64,000 bases of DNA from Bryoerythrophyllum caledonicum (lineage: Eukaryota; Streptophyta; Bryopsida; Pottiales; Pottiaceae): assembly GCA_963971425.1 (NCBI GenBank), contig OZ020514.1, forward strand, positions 12,963,218-13,027,217, read 5' to 3'. The notes below the pieces were generated by a model. That model saw only the letters and a list, made by a program, of their open reading frames with translations, searched no databases and had not been told where the DNA came from. This document shows, one piece after another, positions 10,190-23,105 of this stretch (within the stretch, counting starts at the first letter, position 1; each line of letters starts with the position of its first letter). Both the position numbers and the translations under genes were made by a program.

Positions 10190-13100
10190 ACTCATTTTGT
10201 ATAAAATTTCTTGATGTTGTTAATGAGAGTTTAGGGTTTTGTTAGTCTAATAAAAGAAAGTCCAACATATTTCAAATAGCAATTTCAAATGAAAATTGTG
10301 GACATATTATAGATATGAGTGACGGAGGGGGTACTCAAGTTCAAATTGCAGACACTACTAGTGTTTCCATCAAAGAGTTTAGAGGTTGGTGAAAAAATTA
10401 AGAGAAGATGGAACTTACAAGCGCAAATTTTGTGGTGGAAGTCACACTACAAAACTTACTGATAGTGATGTGCGTAATAATTTGCGTTACTCAAAATATA
10501 ATCGCCATGGGTTAATATTACAAATTGCTAAATGTACCCTATTCCAGTGTGTGGATGTACCATTCAAAGGTTCTTATGTAGAAGTAGCATTTCCAGTCAA
10601 ATTGCAGTCAATTTTTTTTTTGACACTTTGTCACACATATCAAAGATAGGCTTTTGCTCAAAAGTATTGATGACACGATGAAAGGATATCAAAACTTTCT
10701 TCATTAACTAACACATATTAGCATACTTTTAGTTATGATCGACACGAGTTACATTGAGATCATAATCATCAACCACTACCACTGACGTCCTTGCAGTCCG
10801 GTTGGGGCGTCAAAATGCCCAAGGTCATGTTTATAAGCTGGAGCTCCCTTGGCTCACGAGGACCCAGTTCTTGATACGGAAGTAATTGCATGATGGTAAT
10901 CCAACAGACACTAACCGAAAGAAAACAAATCGGTGCATCCCCTTGAGTGTTTTTAACATCCAAAAACATCCAAGAAGTGACTCGTGTATCGTTCTAGGGA
11001 TTACGGTGAAGTTAGACAATATTTAGGACAATCCAGTCATTCTCTCTTATCTTTTTTTCCTCTTATTCTTTTCATAATCAACCACAATCCTATCACATGC
11101 CTCTTCTAGTTAACCGGATTGCACGTCGTCCTTTCCCGTTTCCGGTGATGGCTTCCGGATCCAGAAGAATCAACCCACAATGATTCAGCTCTAGTTTTTC
11201 CTCGTGATATTAGCTATCGGAGGACATGTCCTACTAGGAGACGGTCGGTGTTCAAAACTCTCCTCTCTTAGATTTCACTGGCAAAAGATTCCACTACCAG
11301 TCTTAATTACTCTTAAACACAAAAACACACATGCACCAGGGTGGTATCTACTTTCTCACAACTGTAGAGACGCTGCCGGATAGTTGGTCACGTAGGAAGT
11401 ATTCCAACTATTCGCTTACTACAATGACAACCTTCCATGAGAATCCGGGTCCGTTTATGACCAGCTAATGCTTTCACCCTCTTTCTAGAATCCTTAAAGG
11501 AACCCGGATCCGTAACCTCTCCTTTCCACAACTATTTGGACACTCATCCATTAGCTAATGGGGTGCTATTGTGTTTGAGTTACATAAGTACATGTACAAA
11601 CAGAAGTTGGAAGGTATCAATATTAAAGACACAAACTTGACATAAAACATGGTAGCACATCTTTACAATTGTAGAGAAATCCGCCAGGCAGTTGGTGCTT
11701 CCTAAACCCTTCCTAACATTGGGATAACAAAATCCGGATTCTGGATACGGTTGAGACCACTCGAGTCTTCCAATCCATTTGCGGAAATCCAAGTGGAAAC
11801 CGGGTCTGTAATCTTCTTCTAGTACCCTAAGAACTAGATGAACTCACGAATCCCTAACAAACTTGCAACAAACAACTAAGTACCTCGCCTAGGGGAGCAA
11901 AAGAGGGAAACCACGATATGCATCGTAGGTCTCCCTTCCCACGATGCCACCTAAGGGCTTAAAACAACCCTTTGCCAGCCACAACCAATTGCCACTATCG
12001 GTCAGATCCAGAAATCTTGGATTAGATCCACAAATCATGAAGCCGTTCCTGGCAGCCAACCCTAGTCTACCGATTCAACTCAGCCACTTAATTCTACCAC
12101 AACCCTAACTTCTATGGCTAGTTTCTTGGGACACCTAATCAACATCTCGATCGTGATCTTCGTCCTTGTGTCTTAGACCTTCCTCCTCCGACTGACCCGA
12201 TTCTCCGCCCACCAAAGTCTCCACTTGTAGTGATCTCGTCCCACCGGCACCTCAACGACGCTAGAATGCGAGCGGTGAGCTGTGAGCGGAGAGCAGTGAG
12301 CAGTGAGCCCTTTTTTAGTATTGAATATACAAAAATGAGAATATTTCTAAAATAAGATTCAATTTTTACTAATAATAGTATTTTTGTGAACCTATAACCG
12401 TGGACTACAAAAAACTTTCAATGACATTAAAGTTCTACATGGCCTCTTATTGGATTGAACTTCCAGGCATTTGAAAAAATATAAGGTTAGATTTGGCACC
12501 TACTTCAATAGCAAAATTCCTCTCCTCTTTTTAAACATATGATTTTTTTAGATGAAAAATAACATGGATGTACAAAGTTATAGATGAACAAATTTCGTAG
12601 ATGAACAAGTTTAGGATTGAATAGAGTGCAGGGATGTGCTTCATTCAAATGTTGAAGACAAATTACGGATATGAATAGTACATATGGAGTACTATTCATT
12701 CATGTAGTTGCGTTTTTTTACTGCTACTAAATCCTTCCATCCATGAAAAAAAAAACAAAATACTTTACAAAATAGCCCTCGAGGGATTATGGTGACTTGG
12801 AAGCCAAAGTGCCCATATAGAGTAATATTCATTCTTGTAGTTCCATTTTTTTAGCCAATTTAATCATTTTGTTCTTCACACAAAAGAAAAGAGTAAACTT
12901 TACAAAAACGCAATGGAGGGATTATGGGCACCTTGGTACCAAAGTGCCAAGGTAGCGCTCCAATTTGCTATGTAGATTGGAGCATATATTAAAAACAAGG
13001 AAGTAATTTTCTCGTATTATAAGAAAACTACATTCTCAGAGATTGCTATTGCGAAGCAGCAACTGTATTTCATCGAAGCTGAGACTGGGAGCGTGTATGA

Positions 13101-13240
13101 ACGTGTCGTCTTCACAGTTTTCCTTGAAAATGTATTGAAACACATAATACAAATGCTTGTAGTTTGTCCATGCTTTGCGCTTGCTTAGAGCACCACTACT
13201 CATGCTAATAAAATAATCACACGTGCAGGAGGGAAAGTCA
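10190..13240. other. Spacer with no recognised gene
   Basis: A short ORF at 10386-10649 (+) holds KFCGGSH, faintly like a BED finger, but too weak to call. Diverged duplicates are visible at about 11340-11520 and 11640-11820 (CTGTAGAGA, CAGTTGGT, AATCCGG blocks). Another tandem pair of about 135 bp lies at 12681-12947. A GTGAGC-rich run is at 12273-12310. Confidence 0.5.
12681..12947. repeat. Tandem duplication, unit about 135 bp
   Basis: Both units contain CATAT(G/A)GAGTA, TATTCATTC(A/T)TGTAGTT, ACTTTACAAAA and GAGGGATTATGG, and both end in CCAAAGTG. Confidence 0.75.
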
Positions 13241-13249
13241 GAAAGAGAA

Positions 13250-16144
13250 ATGAGATATGTCGTCTCGTCCGGAACAATACCCGATTAAAGTACAATGACT
13301 CTTCCATAGCCGGGATATGGAATTGGCATCACATTCTTCATACTGGCCTTCACGTTTCGGGCTGATTCCCACTTGTTACGATGGTCTACGGTTGGAGCTC
13401 CTTTCTACCGCTCGATAGTCCTGCCATATCGCTTGGTTGGATGGGCAACACCATTGAAGGGACTTGGATTGTCATTGTTTGCAACCGCTGCTGTGGGAGA
13501 AGCTTTGAAGAGACGTCGGGGAGACATGTCAGAATTCTTTGATTGTAGTTGAAAGTCGGCGTCTTCTAGTAATAGGATCTCGCCCTTCGTGAGATTAGTG
13601 CCCCGCGCAACAGGCCAAACAGATGGAAGTAGGGGCCAATTCCAAATCTAGCTACACTTGCTGCGGTAAACGCATCTCGTAATGTCATCGGCACATAACC
13701 AAAAGTCGAAATTTATCATGGCCCTTGTCCCATACTCGATCATGCGGCTGATGCAAGTTGGTGCCGGAGTACCCTTCTTCTTATCTTTGAGGACAAAAGC
13801 AACACACTTCTTCTTGTGCCCTGATTGAATGCCATGGCATTTCTTCCCGACCTTCTTGCATCATGCAATGTGCCATTGTTTTGGATTGCATTTGTTCTCC
13901 AAGACTGAGGTGGCAAGAGGAAAATCGGATGGCCTAACTTCAGTGGGAGTAATCTTGACAGATGATGTCCCAGCTTCAATGCGGGCTTATGTTAAATGGG
14001 TCTAAACACGGGGGTGGAAAAAGTTGACTTTGTCGTGACGATGGGAGTTCACTTCAGGACCAGGTGGAAGATCAAGTTGTCGTTTACTTGAACCTAAAAC
14101 CTCTTCACCTTTGAGGTGGGGAACTATGGTGGTAAACCTCTTCGCCCCGAGGAGCTTGTTGATTGTTATAGCAATTTTTGACCGGGTCATTTAACCGTCT
14201 CGTAGCTCGAAGCCGAAGCTCATAAAGGTGGGGCCCAGTGCCGGAAGCGTGACCACGTAAGAACGCCCAGTAGTTGGTGGATTGCATCATTGCTCGTATC
14301 ATGTCGTCGGACGTGGCAATCTTGAAGCAAGTGCCTCTCTTGCCGGACATCTGTAGCCACTTGTTGTGCCCGGTCTCTGCAAGGTTGCAGGACGACATTT
14401 CCGCCAACTGCTCCATGTCCAATTTCTACAGTTCATGCAATAGGATTAGAGGTTAGGATTTACGGATTCCAAAGCAAACATAAATGGTAGATAGGGCTAT
14501 GATCTCAAATATCAATAAGTATAATTTAGGGTTTGGGATTTAGAAGTGTACTATGTTTATGAAGCCACCCCATTGGCAATAGCGAAAGTGCCAGAATCCA
14601 AGCCAGTCATCGAGTTCCCTTATCATTTCTTCAGAAGCTGCACGAGATGACAACCACAAACCTTTGATGCCGAGGTACAATTCTTCCGCCTCTTGAGATG
14701 TCTTGGCATCTTTGTATTGTCTGCAAAGTCTAACATGCTGATCTCGGAATTCAGGCCGAATAAGTTTATTTGAGTGTCTATTCAGGGTGTAATCCAATGA
14801 AGTAGACAAGATCTCTCTCTGTCAGCCATCATCACAGTGGGGTCATTGGTTCCGTAAACAATGCAAACAACATTCCAGTTTGCATGGGCGTTGTCCACCA
14901 TGAATCCTTTGAAGTCAGGGTTTAGGATGCCGTGACGTGCCACCACGCTGTTCAGGGACATCCACTTTTGTTTATGCGATTCAGCATCTTTGCTTTGCAT
15001 GTCACAAACAACAATGGTCATCACACGACAATATTCTGTGTTGTTACCATAGCAAGCCATTGTGGTCCAACCCTTGACACACTTGACGTGATCAAACATG
15101 ATCTAGGAGTTCTAGAGGTCTCCTTCGGGCTGCATATGTTTGACGAGGTCGACACCACTGCCCGGTCCTTCTTCAGACATCTTAAACAGATACACCTTCT
15201 CCTTCCCTTGCCCTAGGACGACGCTATCTTGGATGTATGGGTATGGACTTTTCAACTCTAACTTAATGTTGTTGTCAAGAGGTCCTCCATTTGCAGTTGG
15301 ACGCATGGTCAAGATAGCATTTCTGATATTAGGTGAACTAAGTATCCTAAACCTTTCCATAACCTTGACAAGAGAGTCACCTCGGAGCGATCCTGGGGTG
15401 CCCTCTTGGTCAAGTGCAAAGATCTCAGACGAAAGAAACTCTTTACTAGCAGCTAGAGCAATGGAGAATTCTTGGCCGTAGGGGTTGTAAGCACTTTGTT
15501 TCCTACTCACTCTCTGGCTCTTTTGATAGATTCCCGGTATGTGCCTTAGCACTGGGATGTTGATGTGTTTCCACATGAATACATGCTCTACCTAGTCCAT
15601 TTTTATTGACAACATAATACATCCAGCAAGGACATGTGTCAAGAGAAGATGGATGGGACTTACAGATCTGGCACACGAGGATAGAATTTGGAGGTGCCTC
15701 GTTTCCTATTGGAAAGACATATTGGGAAATTCCTTCCCACTCCATTTCTTTTCGGGAGCGAGTGCGTCGTATCCGAGGGCAAGCGTTGTTCATGCATTGG
15801 AGATGGCCAACATAGCTAGAACATCTGAAGGTGAGACCAAAATCATTGACAATGTTAGAGGTGAAATTTTTTGTCCCTACATGTCCATCGTATCGTTTGT
15901 CTATGCCTTCCATTTGACGAGCTATGGATGGAGAAGCAGAATTAGTAAGCGAGAGGAACTCAATGAGGACATCACCATTGAAATCTTCAGGGGGATACTT
16001 AACCTTTTCGTATCGAAGTGTATCTAACTTAAGATCATTCTTCCCTCTAGGCCTACTTTGCAATTTCCTTAGGCAGTCTAAAATAGAGAAAGTATCTACT
16101 TTAGGCAATAGAGGAGGTCGTGAATTCAAGAAAGGGAGGCTCAA
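13250..16144 (-). pseudogene. MULE-like transposase relic
   Basis: Read from 16144 downward: an N-terminal part with Cys-rich segments (CSSYVGHLQCMNNACPRIRR, CQICKSHPSSLDTC), consistent with a DNA-binding finger; a middle part FDHVKCVKGWTTMA, VMTIVVCDMQ and FKGFMVDNAHANW, where the two Asp sit like MULE DDE-domain residues; then GLWLSSRAASEE...WLGFWHFRYCQWGGF; then ETGHNKWLQMSGKRG; and a C-terminal Cys/His knuckle in another frame near 13840 (KCHGIQSGHKKKC). Frameshifts lie near 15540 and 14800; in-frame stops lie near 15110, 13865 and 13290. I recall similar proteins from seedless-plant genomes but cannot give a family name with certainty. No terminal repeats were found. Confidence 0.6.
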
Positions 16145-17640
16145 AATGGACTAAGAACCACTTTCAAGTAGCTCTAGCATTGTTTATGTAATTGGTGAGA
16201 CGAAGGAGTACTCAAGTCATGCTCTAAGGAGGACCTCATCATTGGACGGCTCACTGAGAATGACGATTTCACGATTGGAGGACTCAAGCTTCACATGAGA
16301 TGCAAAGGCAGAATTGACTGTGGATTTTTCTGATTCAAGAGTATGGAAAGAGGAGGTCAGAAATGAGATCACCAAACACTCTGAACTTTCGAGCCGGGAG
16401 TCTCTAGGTAAGTTTGGAATCCTTAACCTCTTTTCTTTGCAATATAGTTGCAACAACATGGACTCTCTAGGCATCATAAACTTCTTGCTCAATCTAGAAA
16501 GACTCTAACGAGATTGAAACGGTGATTGACCATCGACTCCGAGACCCAGACAACTCCATCAGCATCTCGTGGAAGACAGAGGGGAAGCGTGCCATTCAGA
16601 TGACAAAGGCTAGCCATTGCCATGATGCGATTTGAAGCAAGGAATTTTTTTGAATGACAGAGTGTGACTAAGGTCTTGTACCAAATGATTAAGCTAATTA
16701 GGGAAGGCTAGTGACTAGCATGGGCGATTAGATCTTAGGAGAATTCAAAACGGTGTTAATAGGTTGTTTCAAACAATAAAGGTAAATAAAGATTTGAGAA
16801 GCGGCTGATTCTTGGCGGTCTGACAATCTGATAGGAATTTAATTAAGACAAGTAAATCCTGAAATTGATTAGGCGGCCGTCAGTTGCATATTTTGGATTT
16901 TGTCTATGAATTTGATAAATACGGAAGTTTTAGATGCAGAATCCGATTAAGCTAGGATTAAAATGGCGGCTGTTCATGTTGATGTTTTTTAAATCATGGT
17001 GGACGGCTATTCATATATTATAGAGAACAAGTCTAGCATGGCAGGGGGTAAAATCTAGTGGACTGTGTTAGTGGACTGGAAGGGTTGCAAAATGTACAAC
17101 TACTCTAATGAAGGCTGTACATTCAAAGCCATAGATGTAGTGTTTGAGATCGAAAGGGATGCAAGAGGAGCCAAAAAAGAGGTGTAGGAAACGTGGGCTT
17201 AGATTCTCAACACCGAGACACTAGAGTATTCTAGGATGTCGAGGCAATCAAAGGTTAGTAGGACGGATTCAAAGGGCACTTCGTTGAGTGCTGCATTTGA
17301 TGAGGCACTTTTAGAGGACACAAGAGAGGAGGTTGGGTCAGGATATGAGTGTGGGGGAAGAAATACGCTGACATAGTTATCCAAAGATGAGGAACTATTA
17401 TCTCAATGTGGAGTCGATCGAGAAGGCGACGATTTGCTTAAAACATCAAGTAATTGGAAAAGTTTGCAAGAGTGTTAGAATCTCAAGAACCTCAACAAGA
17501 GCGTGAAGCTAGAGTTGTCAACTGCTACCCAAGCCAGCGAGCAGTTGAGGTAATTTGTGCCAAAATTGCTAAACCCTAAACCAAGGTTTCTAATCCTAAC
17601 CTCGTCCTCCAACTCGTTTTGATCGCCCTCTCCAAACAAT
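16145..17640. other. No gene seen
   Basis: Short minus-strand ORFs (16217-16492, 17199-17384) may be upstream pieces of the transposase relic but show no motif. The rest is moderately AT-rich spacer. Confidence 0.4.
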
Positions 17641-17645
17641 GTTGG

Positions 17646-18460
17646 TCGCCTTTTAGAATTCATCCTCATCGCCCTCGTATTGTGCTGGTCGCCTTGCCTT
17701 TTCTTCCTGATGGTGCTCATGATGATGGTGCTCGTGTTGACGTGCTCGTGCTGATGGTCCTCGTCGCCTTTTAGAATTCTTCCTCGTCGCCTTCATGTTG
17801 TGGTGGTCGCCTTGTCTTTTCTTCCTAATAGTGCTCGTCATGATGGTGCTCGTGTTGATGGTCTAGGTCGCCTAGGTGTGGTCGCCTTCCTCTGGTCATG
17901 TTGGTCTTGTCTTGCTGGTTTTCATCGTGTTGATGGTGCTCCTGATGGTGGTGCTCGTGTTGAGTTGCTTATCGGAACTACTGTCTGTGGTAGGTTGCAA
18001 GATCCTTAGGAGGCCGAGTGGGGGCCTCGACACAGAGGTGCCTCTAAGCTCCTTCTTTTTGACTTGTAATCTTGCTCATTCATGAGATGGTGCTGGATGC
18101 CTTGGTCGTTTCATGCTGCTATTGTCTTGGTCCTTACCCTCGTGTTGATAATACTGATTGCTTTTCTTTGGTCATGCTCGTCTTGTCTTGCTAGTCTTCC
18201 TCTTGCTTATGGTGCTCATGTTCATGTAGTTGGTCGCCTTCCTCTGGTCATGCTCTAAGTTACAAGATCCCTTGTCTAGTGCATGCTCTAAGTTACAAGA
18301 TTCCTTGGTGGCCAGAATAGGGGCCTTGGCACCGAGGTGCGTCTAAGCTTTTTTTTTAAAAATTTGTAATCTCGCTCATTCTTGAGATGGTGCTGGTCGC
18401 CTTGGTTGTTTCATGCTGGTCTTGTCTTGCTAGTCTTCGTTGTGTTGATGGTGGGGTGAT
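17646..18460 (+). repeat. Degenerate TCGCC/GGTGCTCGTGTTGATGG repeat block
   Basis: Two 118-bp tandem units begin TCGCCTTTTAGAATTC at 17646 and 17764. Further on, a segment at about 17995-18133 (CAAGATCC...GGGGCCT...GAGGTGC) recurs at about 18292-18430. Short ORFs here are by-products of the repetition. Confidence 0.75.
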
Positions 18461-19572
18461 CGCTCACTACGCTTGTACGATTTTCTGTCCCGGGCACGAT
18501 TCAGGGCATGGTAGAAGTTTGGACTCATTTTTAGAATTTTTTTTTTTTTTTTTGAAGAATTTTTTTGAAGGTATAGTCCTACATCTTGCATATATTGAAG
18601 ATTAAGAATCAAAATATTGATTGCATCGAAATAAACCCTTAAAATAAGTTCAAACATAAATGTTTGTATTGTCCTAATGCAGGGTTCACATATTTGTACT
18701 CATTATTTGAATTTAAAGATAGCATTTTTATGTTTTAAAGAGTTGTATATAATCCTCTACTCTTTTGCTATTATACCCCACTATTTGATTAGATTAATTG
18801 ACAACCAATTGACCAGAAATGTAAGAAATTTGATATCATTGGAAAGTCCCAAAACATGAGTGTAATGTTCTTTTTTTCTAATTTAAAAAAAAAAACTAGA
18901 TACGAGGACTATTTGTGTAGAGGGGCCAACAATTTTTTTTGACAAAACCACAAATATTCCTCTTGATTACCTACAACAGAGATTTTACTCCCCATTTTGC
19001 CTAAGTTTTTTCAAAATCCATAGAGATTCTTCTTTGTTCCTAGTTGTACTCAATTCATATAGTTCATAATTGTTGTACAGTTTGGACCAATGACAACTTT
19101 CCGCGTGGCTTCTTTCGGATCTGCAGCACATGTCAATGTTATCAAATGGTGCCTTTTCAACAGGAATCTCTCGCAATTGACTAAAATTTGAAAGACAACA
19201 AAATTCCTTTTCTCAAGGAGAAGGATGAGTGGTACGCATGATGGTGCACTCGTCCTTCACCTTGTACCTTCTCAAATTCTTGGAGTTGCTCTGTTTTGGA
19301 GCTTGAACCGGTGTGTGTATACAACCTTCGCAGGTGAGCTTGCATTTGATTCACGTTGTATGTTTCTTTGTATATTTCTTGTGTGCTCTCTTCAGTGTTT
19401 CTATGTACGTCTACTTGACTAGGCGTAGGATTTTGATTATAAGTTATAGAGGTTGTAATGCAGCTTGGAGTGTTTCAAGCAAGTATGCTTGATGTACTTT
19501 ATGTAGCAAAGTATACTACAAATAGTACTATTCAGTACAAATAATCCATCTTTTGTTTCTCATTTCATTTCA
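18461..19572. other. AT-rich spacer, probable leader and intron of the next gene
   Basis: Homopolymer T and A tracts at 18535 and 18883. A polypyrimidine tract ending TTCATTTCAG at 19572 looks like the 3' splice site before the RING-H2 family gene. No coding exon recognised. Confidence 0.4.
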
Positions 19573-19582
19573 GTACCGTCCC

Positions 19583-22157
19583 ATGGACTTAAGGTCCATG
19601 TCGGATTTTGAAGGAGAGAAGTGACTGGTCCAGAGCAAGACCTTCTCCAGAGAAGATGACCCCTCTAGTTACTTCTCCAGAGAAGATGAACGTATTAGTA
19701 CCTATGACTACGATGATGATCTCCCTGGGTCTCCGCATGCTACACCACAAGAAAAAGGCCGTGTTGATCACAAGGTAAAAAAGAGTGCTTTAGACAAGGA
19801 ACTTGAGAAGTTGGCGTTGTTGGAGACCCATCTTCCTCCGTGCGCGGTCACGAAAGAAGAATTTGAGACAAAATTCGAACTCCCCAACAAAGGCAGAAAT
19901 CCACACAAGTTGCAACCTCCGGTTGAAATCCAAGATAAGGAGGTAACTGATGTTTTTGAGCTACCAAATGGAAGAAAGGGGAGAGCTGGTTATTTTTCGG
20001 GAGATTATAAGGACGACAAAGTCTTAACCCACATTGCTGGGATTTTTCCCCTAGTGTATTTAAGAGATCTACCTAAATCCAAGATTATAGCTAAGCCATT
20101 TGCTAGGGGTATTGTCATGGAGGTGTCAAAGAAGAAACTTGTGATTTGGGCGGAGTTTGCTGCAACCTCTAACAAAAACCAAAGGAGCAAATGGTTGAAG
20201 AAGGTGAAGTTATCTTTAAGGGCTTTAGGACAGCTCACAAGTACCAGCGAAGAGGAACTTCACATGCTTGAGGGGTTGATGGCTTGTTTCATGATCCTAT
20301 TGCAAGGTCTTTTGTAGTTCCAAAGGGTCCTTTGGTTGTAAAAAAAAGGGAGATCCACATAGGTGTCAAGTGTGGCCCAGAGAAGGAGAAGATTTTACAA
20401 GACCTGACGGACCTGATTAAATTGGTGGGATTGCAGCTTCACACCGTGATAGGGGAGTATGTCTCAATCAACAAGAAGAAAGCTGAATTGGCAAATAATG
20501 TGTCTCAAGAAGAAGGGATCCTCTGCCGAATCGAAGAAAAAGGTGAGAGGATGCAGAAGTTACATGGCGTACATGGTGTACAAACTGTACAAGATGTACA
20601 AAATAGTTCTAAGGAGGAGGTATACCAAGAGATGCTCAAGGACGCCAAGGTGGATTATGAAGGTGTTGTTTTAGAGCTAAAGGAATGTAATGTGAGGTAT
20701 GAAGAGCTACTAACTAGGCAAACTTGTTTGAGGAGGCAATTTGATGCGATGTTGTTCCAACTTACTCATATGAAGAGAGGAGAAGTTGGAATTGCTATGA
20801 GGCCTACTCCCTATTGCTCCTTGTTTGAATCTAAGGCAACATTGGAGTCTGACCAGATTACTGGGCAATCTTGTGCACATTGCCTCAACCATTTCCCTTT
20901 CAAGGACATTGTAGTTAGCAGCTGTGGACATTTATACCATCCATGGTGCGCAGGGATTTGGTTTAGAGTAGTTAGCACATGTGCACATGTAAGTTGTGGA
21001 ACAATAGTGCATCCATCTTGGTTTAGTAGTTTTGGATTTGGACAACTACATATCGCTCTTCAACATCTTGCACAGACTCTGGAGTTGGACAAGGAACAAC
21101 ACAGTCTTCTAGCCACCTTGACATCAACTATATTGAAATCATATCTTGGCATCGGTATGTTCTAAACCCAGTGTTTTATTTTTCTTCGAGATCTAGTTGA
21201 ATGTTTTAAGTATATTATGTGTACATGATTTATAAGAACAGTACCATTTGAATGATGTGTACCTCATTGTATGCATAGTATAAATTGTATATCTTTGTAT
21301 GTAATTGACTGTTCTCAAGGGAGCCTTAACTAATGGCTGTTGTCTTATTGTAAATTGCAGATCCTGATAAGATTTATCAAGATCAATTGGCGCAATCCAC
21401 AGTGTATACATGGACTGAAAGCGCGGGTGGAACAACTATCATGGACAATGTTGGTTTAGGGATTAGCTTCAGTGGGAGCGGTGGAACGCAGAGCCTAGGT
21501 AACAATAGCACAGTGAGGAGTGATGGACATAGGGTTCAAATTCCAAGACAACCAATTCGCACACAATTATAATCAGGTCTTCCATGTATTGATGAAGTAG
21601 ACTCCCCTGACAAAACAAAGGTGGGTGTAGTTGACACAGAGAAGGTTGATGTTGGCATCAAAGCCAAGGCGGATGTCTGCGACAAAATAGAGGTGGATGT
21701 TGGCGACAAGACAAAGTTGGATTTTGGTGACAAAACAAAGGTGGATGTTGGCGACCAAAGAGAAGGAGCTACAACCATAGAGCTTATTGGGGTGGACCTT
21801 GGAGTAGCGTCTACAAATGTTATTGTCAAAATGGAGCTTGAACAACGAATCAAAAAGTTAAGAGAAGAAGCAGCAGAATTTGAAAGAGTTCAAAAGCTGA
21901 GACAAGAAGCTGTGGTATTGGAACGTCTCAAAAAAATGAGAGAAGAGGCTGTTGAATTGGAATTAGAAACTAAACCATCAAAACTAACAGTGGTGCCTCG
22001 GGTAGTGATAAAGGTGCCAACCCCTCTTCTCCTATCTGTGATTGATGCTATTGTTGCAACCAAATGAAAGACTAAAAGGGAGCTTGTTGTTGAAGCTAAG
22101 TCTGTAGAGGAAGCAAATAAGAGAAACAAACAATTCAAAAAGAATCGACGTGGGTAG
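19583..22157 (+). pseudogene. RING-H2/coiled-coil family, copy 1
   Basis: Unrecognised family, present twice in this window. Exon 1 follows a splice acceptor at 19572, starts at ATG 19583 and ends at donor GTATGT (21155); exon 2 runs 21361-22157 after TTGCAG, with matching phase. The protein has an acidic Ser-rich N-terminus (SREDD repeats), a conserved block THLPPCAVTKEEF...YFSGDYKDD, a coiled coil, and a RING-H2-like finger near 20872-21010: CAHC, then SSCGHLYHPWCA, then CAHVSC and HPSWF. The C-terminus has about 10-residue KVDVGDKTK repeats, a second coiled coil and a basic tail. Lesions: TGA at 19622, a one-base shift near 20275, TAA at 21570 and TGA at 22065. RING-H2 proteins are often ubiquitin ligases, but no function is claimed here. 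Confidence 0.65.
21632..21765 (+). repeat. 30-bp tandem repeat in copy 1
   Basis: Four to five copies of a unit encoding approximately VDVGDKTK(V/L). Copies differ at several bases, so the array is not recent. Confidence 0.75.
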
Positions 22158-22214
22158 GATAATTCTTGTGGGATGTAGTTTGGGTTGTAGGAAGTGGAGT
22201 ACTTTGTGTTGGAT

Positions 22215-23105
22215 TGTTAACCGGAGATTTAGGCTTATTATAAGGTCCCAGTAGTAATTTTTCGAAGTTATTAAGTAGTTATGGTTAAAAAGTAAACCAG
22301 TGGATGAAACTGTCCTGAATGACAGTGGATGAAACTGTCCTGAATGACAATGGATGAACTGTCTATACTTTGGATGAAACTATCCGGACCTGGATGTCAT
22401 CCATCCGGACATCTTTCATCCATTAGGGCAGGTTAGGGTTTGGAGGGGATAGAGAGCCGCCCTCTTGGGTTTGGAGGCTCATTCCATTCTCTTCTCTTCT
22501 TTGGGTATGTGTGTGTGGAGCTCTGGGGGTGTTAGAGCTAGAGTGTAGAAGTGTGGTTAGAGAGTTAGGATCTGAAGCTAATGTGTGGATCTGTAGTTGT
22601 AGTGAGTATGGGAGACGTTTGTGAAGGCTTGAGGAAGAAAAGCATGAATTGGATACTACTTCTTGTGTGTTTGTGTTAGTGTTGTCAATGTGTGAGTAGA
22701 TCTTGTTGTTAGAAGAGTATTTGGATGCAACTTGATTGTGGGTATTGTAGATCTGGCCTAAGTACACTAGATCTGGTATAGATCTAGCTCGATCTACTAA
22801 ACCTTGACCAAATCTAATGTGTTAGAGTTAGAAACAAGTCTGGATCTGTTGTGGGTATGATCTGATTTGCTGTAATTGAGTGCGGAAACTTCAAATCTGT
22901 GTGTTAAACGTAAGAAAAACCACAGAAACAAAGTCCCAACAAACCCTGAATTCAGATCTAGATTCAGATCTAGGTCGATTCTAAGGTTTTAGACTCAGTA
23001 AAAGTCCTATTCCGGACTGTCGTCTACTGTCCTGAAACGTCAGTTTGATGGAGCGTAGAAAAGATTGTCTTTCACCTAATCTTTGGGTGAAATCCCCCTT
23101 TAACA
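22215..23105 (+). repeat. Gypsy 5' LTR
   Basis: 891 bp. Carries three near-identical GGATGAAACTGTCC blocks at its start. Differs from the 3' LTR at about 16 places, all before about 22560; the remaining 545 bp look identical. Confidence 0.95.

Noticed and set aside
10386-10649. BED-finger transposase gene
   Set aside because: Only KFCGGSH resembles the motif; the second Cys/His pair and the rest of the domain are missing.
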